A DNA stretch of 64,000 nt from Holophagaceae bacterium (GTDB taxonomy: Bacteria; Acidobacteriota; Holophagae; Holophagales; Holophagaceae): positions 186,001-250,000 of the forward strand of contig JADJVL010000001.1 in assembly GCA_016710635.1 (NCBI GenBank), read 5' to 3'. Numbering within the stretch: position 1 is the first letter of the stretch; each line of letters begins with the position of its first letter. The notes beneath the pieces were generated by a model. That model was not told the origin of the DNA, made no database searches, and saw only the letters and a program-made list of their open reading frames with translations. Of this stretch, positions 56,186 to 64,000 are shown in pieces. The position numbers were made by a program, and so were the translations under genes.

Positions 56186-57177
56186 ATGCGCATCATCACC
56201 AGCCTCGCCCTGGCCGCCTGCCTGGCCGGTCCCGCCCTGGCCGCCCAGGCCCCGCCGGCCCGCAGGCCGGTCCACACCTTCAGCATCGTGGCCCGGGACC
56301 CGCGGACCGGGGACCTTGGCGTCGCCGTCCAGAGCCACTGGTTCAGCGTGGGGAGCGTCGTGACCTGGGCGGAAGCCGGAGTCGGCGCCGTCGCCACCCA
56401 GAGCTTTTCCGATCCCCGCTACGGCGCGCTCGGCCTGGAGATGCTGCGGGCGGGCCACGGTGCGCCGGACGCGTTGCGGGGTCTCCTCGCCGCCGACGCG
56501 GACCGGGAGGTGCGGCAGGTGGCCATGGTGGACGCCTCGGGCCGGGTGGCCGCCCACACCGGCGCCCGCTGCATCCAGGCGGCGGGCCACGAGACCGGCG
56601 ACCAGTTCAGCTGCGAAGCCAACCTCATGGACAAGGCCACGGTCTGGCCCGCCATGGCCAGGGCCTACCGGGAGGCTCTGAAAGATGACCGGCTGGACCT
56701 CGCCGATCGTCTACTGGCGGCCCTTCGCGCCGCCCAGGCCGAAGGCGGCGACATCCGCGGCCAGCAGAGCGCGGCGCTCCTCATCGTGAAGGCCAAGTCC
56801 TCGGGGAAACCCTGGGAGGACCGTGTCTTCGACCTGCGGGTGGAGGACCACGCCGATCCCATCGGGGAGCTGTCGCGTCTCGTGAAGCTGCGCCGTGCCT
56901 ACATCCTCATGGACCAGGGCGACGGGTTCGTCACCGCGCAGAAGTGGGAGGAGGCCCGGGCCGCCTACGAAGGCGCCGGCTGGCGCCGGGCGTCGTGGAG
57001 ATGCCGTTCTGGCAGGCCGTGGCCCTCGCCAGCGCTGGCAAGGCCGAGGACGCCATGCCGATCTTCAAGCGGGTCTTCGCCCTCGAGCCCGTCTGGCGGC
57101 GGCTGGTGCCCAGGCTGGCGGAGGTCGGCCAGCTCCCCAAGGACGATGCCCTTCTCAAGCGCATCCAATCCCAATGA
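56186..57177 (+). CDS. DUF1028 family secreted protein (frame broken near 56980)
   Basis: Ntn-hydrolase-like DUF1028 protein, about 330 residues when repaired. Signal peptide MRIITSLALAACLAGPALA; then HTFSIVARDPRTGDLGVAVQSHWFSVGS, with GVGAVATQSF and EANLMDKATVWPAMARAY as in the family. After GAA GGC GCC GGC the frame fails; one added C at about 56980 joins it to LAPGVVEMPFWQAVALASAG and a C-terminal TPR-like tail ending KRIQSQ (stop 57175-57177). Without repair the reading continues in a wrong, Arg/Ser-rich frame. Start ATG 56186 with CGGAGG upstream. Function unknown; found beside peptidases in some genomes. Lies upstream of the YfiR sensory operon in the same direction. Confidence 0.8.
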
Positions 57178-57310
57178 TTGGAGACTGGACAGGGCGGCCT
57201 CGCGGGAGTTGAATCAGCCACACCTTCCCTCAAGCCCCCGGAGTCCGGCCGTGTCCTGGTTCCTCCCTTCCGCCCCCATGCCGGCCCTGCGCCCGGGCGA
57301 CGCCTGAGCC

Positions 57311-57841
57311 ATGCCGCTGCCCCTGGCCTCCCTCGCGCTGCCCGCGCTCCTGGCCGGCGGCAGCTCCGGGCAGGATGCCCAGCCCGAGTACGCCATCAAG
57401 GCCCGCTTCCTGCTGCAGTTCCCGGAGTTCGTCGCCTGGCCGCCGGAGGCGGGCCTGGGGGATCCGGCGAAACCCTTCGTCATCCTCGTCCTCGGCGCCT
57501 CGCCCTTCGAAGGCTTTCTCGACACCGTGGCCGCGGGCCGGAAAGTGAAGGGCCACCCGGTCAAGGTCGTCTACGGGATGGACCTCGCCAGGCTCGATGA
57601 CTGCCACATGGTCTTCCTCTGCGCCAGCGAAGGCGGCCGCCTCAAGGACGTGCTGGCCCACCTCGGCGCCCGCGCGGTGCTCACCGTGGCGGATACCGAG
57701 GGCCTCGACCGCAAGGGCGTGATGATCAACCTCACCGTGGAGAACAGCCTTCCGCGCTTCAACATCAACCTCGGCACCGCCCGGTACGCCGGCCTCGGCA
57801 TCAGCGCCCAGCTCCTCAGCCTCGCCCGAAAGGTGTACTAG
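57311..57841 (+). CDS. YfiR-family periplasmic protein (DUF4154)
   Basis: Periplasmic regulator-type protein of 176 residues. A short signal sequence (MPLPLASLALPALLAGG) precedes YAIKARFLLQFPEFVAWP, the family start; then PFVILVLGASPFEGFLD, VVYGMDLARLDDCHMVFLC, LTVADTEGL and the end GVMINLTVENSLPRFNINL, as in YfiR/DUF4154. In Pseudomonas YfiR restrains a CHASE8-containing membrane protein. Here it precedes a CHASE8-like histidine kinase by 2 bases, so a direct sensory partnership in one operon is inferred. The two conserved Cys of Pseudomonas YfiR are not obvious; one Cys (DDCH) is present. Confidence 0.85.
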   Translation: MPLPLASLALPALLAGGSSGQDAQPEYAIKARFLLQFPEFVAWPPEAGLGDPAKPFVILVLGASPFEGFLDTVAAGRKVKGHPVKVVYGMDLARLDDCHMVFLCASEGGRLKDVLAHLGARAVLTVADTEGLDRKGVMINLTVENSLPRFNINLGTARYAGLGISAQLLSLARKVY

Positions 57842-57843
57842 CG

Positions 57844-59787
57844 ATGGCCCGCTTCCAGGACTTCTCCATCCGCCGCAAGCTCTCCCTCGGGATGACCCTG
57901 GTGGCGGCGGTGGCCCTGGTCCTCGCCGCCCTCGCCTCCCTGAGCTACGAGGCCCACAGCTTCCGGGTTTCGAAGGTCCGCCAGCTCACCGCCATCGCCG
58001 AGGTCATCGGCCAGAACAGCCGGGCCGCCCTGGCCTTCAACGACCCCAACGCCGAAGCCCTGATCCTCGAGTCCTTGAAGGGCATCACCGGCGTCGAGCG
58101 CGCCTGCGTCTTCGACGCCTCGAACCGGGCCTTCGCCGATTTCCCCGCCACACCGGCAGCCCCCGCCCCGGCGCCTTCCGGAGGCAACCGCTTCGCGTTC
58201 CGCGAAGGTGCCCTCGAAGTCTTCCATGAGGTGCGCCAGGAATCCGGCCTCCTCGGCACCGTGTACCTCCGTTCGGACCTGAAGGACCTCTGGCGCGCCA
58301 TGGCCTGGAACCTCTGTTTCAACCTGGGGATCCTGGCGGGCCTGGTGCTGCTCGCCTACGCGATCTCCAACCGGTTCCAGGGCCTCATCACCGCGCCCCT
58401 CCTGGACCTCGCCAAGCTCGCCCGGCGGGTCTCGGACGAGAAGGACTACAGCGTGCGCGCCGCCGGGCGCGGCAAGGACGAGATCGGCTCCCTGGTGGAC
58501 GCCGTGAACGACATGCTGCGGGAGATCCAGGCCCGGGACGACCAGCTGCTGGACTACCACGAGCACCTGGAGGACCAGGTGGCCCTGCGCACGGAGGAAC
58601 TGCTCCAGAGCAACCGGGAGCTCATGGTGGCCAAGCAGCGCGCCGAAGAGGTGAGCCGGGCGAAGAGCGCCTTCCTGGCGAACATGAGCCACGAGCTGCG
58701 GACGCCCCTGAACGCGATCCTGCTCTACAGCGAACTGCTCCAGGAGGATGCCCAGGCGCAGGGGCGGGACTCGGACCTCGTCGACCTGCAGCGGATCAAT
58801 GCCTCCGGCCTCCACCTGCTGGCCCTCATCAACGACGTGCTCGACCTTTCAAAGGTCGAGGCCGGCAAGATGACCCTTTCCCTCGAGCCCATGCTCCTCG
58901 GGCCTCTGGTCGAGGAGTGCCTGCAGACCATCCAGCCCCTCGCGGAGAAGAACGCCAATGTCCTCCGCGCGGCCTTCCCCGAGCACCATCCAGCCTTCCT
59001 GGGGGATGCCACCAAGCTTCGCCAAGCCCTGTTCAACCTGCTTTCGAACGCCTGCAAGTTCACGGAGAAGGGCCGCGTCGACCTGACGGTGACGGCGTCG
59101 GTCCGGGCCGGCGCATCCTGGCTCCGCTTCGAAGTAAGGGATTCGGGCATCGGCATGACGCCGCCGCAGCTCGAGCGGATCTTCCAGGAATTCACCCAGG
59201 CCGAAGAGGGCACCTCCAAGCGCTTCGGCGGCACGGGGCTGGGGCTCACCCTGAGCCGCAGGCTCTGCCAGCTCATGGGCGGCGACATCTCCGTGGTCAG
59301 CGAGCCCGGCAAGGGCAGCACCTTCGCCATCGAAATCCCCGCGCCGGTGGCGGCCCCCCGGCGGCCCGCCCACGCCTCCCCGGACACCGCCATCCGCAGG
59401 ATCCTGGTGGCGGTGGAGGATCTCTCGGTGCCGGACGCCATCGCCCAGCGCCTCCACGAGGCGGGCTTCGTCCTGGGGGCCTCCGGCCCCGGCGATGGCA
59501 CCCTCGCCTTCTTCCGTGGCGACCGGCCGGATCCGATCCTGCTGGACGTCGCGCCGCCCGCCCCCGCCGACGGGGGGCTGCTCGGGGAAGTCCAGCGCCG
59601 GCCCGACTGGCGTGAGCTGCCCTGCCTCGTGGTGGCTTCGACGGCCCTGGGCGCGGAGGAACAGATGCGGCTGGCGGAAGCCGGGGTGGTGCTGGTCGTC
59701 GACGCGGCTTCCCAGCCCCTCGAGGCGCTGCTGGCGACGGTGGCGGCGGTGCTCCAGACCGCCGCCGGGAAGGCGCCCCATGCGTAG
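57844..59787 (+). CDS. Membrane histidine kinase with CHASE8-like sensor and degenerate receiver
   Basis: Hybrid-type sensor kinase, 647 residues. Membrane helices at about 14-35 and 157-175 flank a roughly 115-residue periplasmic domain with the CHASE8 pattern (LTAIAEVIGQNSRAALAFNDP). A HAMP domain (about 178-232), coiled linker, HisKA box SHELRTPLNAIL with H283, and HATPase boxes LFNLLSNACKFTEKG, RDSGIGM and GGTGLGLTLSRRL follow. Residues about 525-640 form a receiver-like domain lacking the acidic pair and with LLDVAPPAP in place of the usual phospho-Asp loop, so it is probably non-phosphorylatable or vestigial. Overlaps the next regulator gene by 8 bases. Confidence 0.9.
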   Translation: MARFQDFSIRRKLSLGMTLVAAVALVLAALASLSYEAHSFRVSKVRQLTAIAEVIGQNSRAALAFNDPNAEALILESLKGITGVERACVFDASNRAFADFPATPAAPAPAPSGGNRFAFREGALEVFHEVRQESGLLGTVYLRSDLKDLWRAMAWNLCFNLGILAGLVLLAYAISNRFQGLITAPLLDLAKLARRVSDEKDYSVRAAGRGKDEIGSLVDAVNDMLREIQARDDQLLDYHEHLEDQVALRTEELLQSNRELMVAKQRAEEVSRAKSAFLANMSHELRTPLNAILLYSELLQEDAQAQGRDSDLVDLQRINASGLHLLALINDVLDLSKVEAGKMTLSLEPMLLGPLVEECLQTIQPLAEKNANVLRAAFPEHHPAFLGDATKLRQALFNLLSNACKFTEKGRVDLTVTASVRAGASWLRFEVRDSGIGMTPPQLERIFQEFTQAEEGTSKRFGGTGLGLTLSRRLCQLMGGDISVVSEPGKGSTFAIEIPAPVAAPRRPAHASPDTAIRRILVAVEDLSVPDAIAQRLHEAGFVLGASGPGDGTLAFFRGDRPDPILLDVAPPAPADGGLLGEVQRRPDWRELPCLVVASTALGAEEQMRLAEAGVVLVVDAASQPLEALLATVAAVLQTAAGKAPHA

Positions 59788-60199
59788 GCTGCTGCTCATC
59801 GAGGACAACGACCTCAACCGCGACGCCCTCGGCCGGCTTCTGGCGCGGCAGGGCTTCAAGGTCCTGCCGGCCCGGGACGGGGCCGAAGGCGTGGAGCTGG
59901 CCCTCCAGGAGCGGCCGGACCTGATCCTCATGGACCTGGGGCTGCCCCTCATCGATGGCCACGAGGCCACCCGGCTGCTCCGCGCCACGCCCGCCACCGC
60001 CGGGATCCCCATCATCGCCCTCACCGCCCACGCCATGGACACGGACCGGGAGGCCGCCCTCGCCTCGGGCTGCGACGCGTTCGAAACCAAGCCCGTGGTG
60101 GTGGCGCGGCTCGTCCAGACCATCGAAGCCCTCCTCGCCGGCGACCGCCGGACGCAGGTCGTGAAGCCCGGGCCGCCGCCCGCCAAGGAGGATGGATGA
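59780..60199 (+). CDS. CheY-like single-domain response regulator
   Basis: Receiver-only protein, 139 residues: acidic pair ED at residues 8-9, phospho-acceptor Asp in LILMDLGLP (about residue 52), TAHAM switch and the ETKPV lysine. A Pro/Lys-rich tail (about 125-139) follows. No output domain, so it should act by protein contact, probably as acceptor for the upstream CHASE8 kinase. Overlaps the kinase by 8 bases and the TonB receptor gene by 4 bases. Confidence 0.92.
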   Translation: MRRLLLIEDNDLNRDALGRLLARQGFKVLPARDGAEGVELALQERPDLILMDLGLPLIDGHEATRLLRATPATAGIPIIALTAHAMDTDREAALASGCDAFETKPVVVARLVQTIEALLAGDRRTQVVKPGPPPAKEDG

Positions 60200-62346
60200 A
60201 AGCGCCGCGCGCAGCCTTCTTCGCAGGGTGGTGCCTGGTACCGGCCTTCCTGGCGGCGCAGGGCGCCCCGGGCCAGCCCGGGGAGGACAAGGTCCTCAAG
60301 GACCTGCTGGAACTGATGAACACCCCGGTGGTGTCCGCCTCCCGCACCCCGGAGCGCCTCATCGACGCGCCGGCCACGGTCATCGTGCTGTCCCGGTCCG
60401 ACCTGGAAGGCCGCGGCTATACGGAACTCAGCCAGATCCTCGACGACCTGCCGGGCATGGAGGTCGTGCGCAGCTACGGCGCCAACTATTTCAAGAACTA
60501 CTGGCGGGGCTACCGCAACGACATCGGCGATCCCTTCCTCGTGATGGTCGACGGGGTGGCCTTCAACCACCTCTGGTTCAACACCGCCGACACGCCCCTG
60601 GTGAGCTACCCCATCGCGGCGGTCGAACGGGTGGAGGTCGTGTACGGGCCGGCCTCGGCGGTCTACGGGACCAACGCCTTCATGGGGGTCATCAACCTCA
60701 TCACCCGCAAAGCCCCGCCCGGCAACGGCGCCACCGTCCGGGGCACCTTGACCACCGGCAGCTTCGGCGCCCGGGTCGCCGACCTGCAGGCCCTCGTCCG
60801 GTCCGGGGAGCTGACCTTCTCCCTGGCGGCGCGTTCTGACAAGGGCGGCCTGGACGAGGACGCGGCGGAGCGCTACGAGTACACCCGATCCCGCTACTAC
60901 GCCGACCGCGGACTCTGGGGCAGCGTGGTGGACGACGGCGGCCGCGCGGGGAGCGCCCAATCCGACCACCAGCACGGCGCCCTGGACCTCCGCGTCGCCT
61001 GGGGCGCCACCGAGTTCGGCCTCCAGCGGCTGTGGACCTCCAACGGCTACGGCACGGCCTACGCCGCCGACCAGTCCCAGGCCATCGGGAAGTGGATCCG
61101 GCCCGAGCTCTCCTTCCACCTGAAGCAGGGCCTGACCTTCGGCGACCGGATCGCCTCCACCCTGCTGCTCCGCTACCGGCGCAGCGACGTGGACGACGGG
61201 TCCTTCGACGTGGAGTCCTACTACGGCTACGGCAGTGGCGCCGCCACGGTGCTCACCCACTACGAAGTGCTGAATTCGAGCCTCGCCTTCACCCAGGATT
61301 TCGAGATCAAGGTCAACGACCGCCTGGCGCTGAACACAGGGCTCCGTTTCGAGCAGAAGACACTGCAGAAGTCCTATGCCACCGCCACCGGCGGCGCGAA
61401 GCCCACGGGCTCCCTGGGGGACGCCAACCACTTCGCGGTGTCCGACCGGGGCCTCTACCTCCAGGCCCGCTACACCCTCAACCCCTCGAACCGCTTCTTC
61501 GCCGGCCTGCGCTCGGACCACAACTCGGTCTACGGCGCCGCCAACACGGTGCGCGGCGGGTATGTGGGGAACTTCGGCCCCTGGGGCCTGAAGGCCCTCT
61601 ACGGCCAGGCCTACCAGGAGCCCACGGCGCGGCTCCTCTACGGCGCCACCTCCGGCACCGGTTCCAACACCGGGCTGCGCCCGGAGACCTCGAACACGGC
61701 GGAGATCAGCGGAACCTACACCCAGCCGGCCCTCAGCCTCTCCCTTTCCGTCTATGCCGTCACGAACCACGGCCGCATCCAGAAAGTGGGGGACGAGGTG
61801 GTGAACAGCGGCGACCAGGACGTGCGGGGGATGGACGTCGGCGTGCAGTGGCTGGTGCCCGCCCGGGGCGTGGTGAACCAGTGGAAGGTCTGGGGCTGGT
61901 ATTCGAGGATCTTCCGGGCCGAGGACATCGCCGGCCACACCGGCGCGGAGCAGCGCACCCGGAGCGGGGATCTGGCGGACGACAAGGTCTGGGTCGGAAC
62001 GACCCTCACCTTCCGCACACGCCTCAGCCTCAGCCTGACGGGGCGCATCATCGGCCCGCGGCCGACGGTGCAAAGCAACCCGATCCGGGAGGTCCCCGGC
62101 TACGCCACCTTCGACCTGGCCCTGGCCGGGCGGGACCTCTGGAAGAAGGGTCTGGGCCTCTCCCTGCGGGTCGCGAACCTCACCGGCAAGGACTACTTCC
62201 ACCCCGGATTGCGGGACGCCGGTGCGGGGACCCGGCCCGGCGGCTTCGATGCCGCGGGGCTCTGGTCCGGCTCGGCCAGCTACTACAACTCCCTGCTCCC
62301 CCAGCCCGGCCGGTCGGTACAGCTTTCGCTGAACCTCGCCTTCTAG
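60196..62346 (+). CDS. TonB-dependent outer-membrane receptor
   Basis: Gated outer-membrane transporter, 716 residues. Signal peptide ends near FLAAQG; the plug domain (about 35-170) has VVSASRTPERLIDAPATVIVLS, YTELSQILDDLPGMEVV and VERVEVVYGPASAVYGTNAF, a canonical plug. The remainder is a beta barrel ending SVQLSLNLAF with terminal Phe. The TonB box is not certain (possibly VVSAS near residue 44). Coupled by a 4-base overlap to the response regulator, making it the last gene of the YfiR-kinase-regulator operon. Ligand unknown. Its stop overlaps the convergent DUF4286 gene stop by 4 bases. Confidence 0.94.
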   Translation: MKAPRAAFFAGWCLVPAFLAAQGAPGQPGEDKVLKDLLELMNTPVVSASRTPERLIDAPATVIVLSRSDLEGRGYTELSQILDDLPGMEVVRSYGANYFKNYWRGYRNDIGDPFLVMVDGVAFNHLWFNTADTPLVSYPIAAVERVEVVYGPASAVYGTNAFMGVINLITRKAPPGNGATVRGTLTTGSFGARVADLQALVRSGELTFSLAARSDKGGLDEDAAERYEYTRSRYYADRGLWGSVVDDGGRAGSAQSDHQHGALDLRVAWGATEFGLQRLWTSNGYGTAYAADQSQAIGKWIRPELSFHLKQGLTFGDRIASTLLLRYRRSDVDDGSFDVESYYGYGSGAATVLTHYEVLNSSLAFTQDFEIKVNDRLALNTGLRFEQKTLQKSYATATGGAKPTGSLGDANHFAVSDRGLYLQARYTLNPSNRFFAGLRSDHNSVYGAANTVRGGYVGNFGPWGLKALYGQAYQEPTARLLYGATSGTGSNTGLRPETSNTAEISGTYTQPALSLSLSVYAVTNHGRIQKVGDEVVNSGDQDVRGMDVGVQWLVPARGVVNQWKVWGWYSRIFRAEDIAGHTGAEQRTRSGDLADDKVWVGTTLTFRTRLSLSLTGRIIGPRPTVQSNPIREVPGYATFDLALAGRDLWKKGLGLSLRVANLTGKDYFHPGLRDAGAGTRPGGFDAAGLWSGSASYYNSLLPQPGRSVQLSLNLAF

Positions 62347-62648
62347 CGCTCCGGCAGGAACACGCGCACTTCGGACCAAACTTCCCGGACCGCCGCGCAG
62401 CCCGCCGGGAAGTGGGCGGCGAAATCGGCGCGGAGGGCGGAGGCGTGATCCTCGAGGTAGCGCTCGAGGTCCGGCCGCGAGGCGGCTTCATAGCGGGTCC
62501 GGAACCGGGTTTCGGAGGCCCGTTCGAAGCGGATCGCCTGGAAGCAGCCCGTGGCCAGGATCTCGGGGATGTGCCGGTCCAGCATGTAGCGCAGGAAGGC
62601 GTCCGCCAACCCGGCCTCGACGTCCACCGCGACCTCGTACGCCGTCAT
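62343..62648 (-). CDS. DUF4286 family protein
   Basis: Cytoplasmic protein of 101 residues with the DUF4286 pattern: YEVAVDVEAGLADAFLRYMLDRHIPEILATGCF, then a beta strand and RTRYEAASRPDLERYLEDHA with LRADFAAHFPAG. Function unknown; the fold is ferredoxin-like. Start ATG 62646-62648; convergent with the TonB receptor gene, sharing CTAG at the stops. Confidence 0.85.
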   Translation of the reverse strand: MTAYEVAVDVEAGLADAFLRYMLDRHIPEILATGCFQAIRFERASETRFRTRYEAASRPDLERYLEDHASALRADFAAHFPAGCAAVREVWSEVRVFLPER

Positions 62649-62729
62649 GGGGGCCTACCTTTCCGGAAAGTGCACCGCGAACACCCGGAGGGCGAGGACC
62701 TCAGAGGAGGCTCAGAACCCAGGTGCGCA

Positions 62730-64000
<1,271 letters not shown>

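Noticed and set aside
58849..62379. An 1,176-residue minus-strand open frame opposite the TonB receptor and kinase
   Set aside because: Spans two well-supported plus-strand genes and has no recognisable domain.

Overview
The window looks like chromosomal DNA from a GC-rich, Gram-negative, diderm bacterium. LPS heptose and lipid A acylation enzymes, a FadL-type porin, a TonB-dependent receptor and lipoprotein/Tat signals all point to an outer membrane. The gene mix (class II DAHP synthase, glutamine synthetase III, YeiP-like EF-P, Ser/Thr kinases with PEGA domains, an RpoB with a cysteine-rich insertion) fits Acidobacteriota, most likely class Holophagae (Geothrix/Holophaga-like). That placement is inferred from protein character, not from a search. 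There is no CRISPR array, IS element, rRNA or prophage.

Region 1 (1-25 kb) is the core information-processing cluster, nearly all on the minus strand. In transcription order it runs tRNA-Tyr, tRNA-Gly, tRNA-Thr, tuf, rpmG, tRNA-Trp, secE, nusG, rplK, rplA, rplJ, rplL, rpoB, rpoC, then pnp, and after an interruption rpsL, rpsG and fusA (cut by the window edge). The interruption holds a plus-strand gene for a very large (about 1,800 residue) Ig-like repeat lipoprotein with an AT-rich upstream region, a heptose-1-phosphate adenylyltransferase and a FmdB-type zinc-ribbon protein. Strong hairpins punctuate the cluster.

Region 2 (25-43 kb) is mixed metabolism and signalling: rlmB with a FadL-like porin, glutamine synthetase III, nadA followed by a histidine kinase/response regulator pair, class II DAHP synthase behind an extreme G/C homopolymer tract, an orphan Tat-exported molybdenum hydroxylase large subunit, a hotdog thioesterase, a CPBP protease and two tandem Ser/Thr protein kinases.

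Region 3 (43-56 kb) holds a YeiP-like EF-P translationally coupled to an RsgA lacking the usual zinc motif, a lipid A-type acyltransferase, a YiiX-like hydrolase, DUF2071, a DCC-family thiol protein adjoining a short NuoG, a small outer-membrane beta-barrel, purH, alaS with a second CPBP protease, and a secreted three-repeat protein.

Region 4 (56-64 kb) contains a DUF1028 protein and a tight sensory operon: YfiR-family periplasmic protein, CHASE8-type histidine kinase, CheY-like regulator and TonB-dependent receptor. It ends with a DUF4286 protein and a PAS histidine kinase cut by the window edge.

Four otherwise intact genes carry apparent frame breaks at or near short G/C runs (near 3874, 55961, 56980, 63668), and there is a 250-bp G/C homopolymer tract near 33.4 kb. 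Together these suggest residual consensus errors, so the frame-disrupted genes are described as probable full-length genes.
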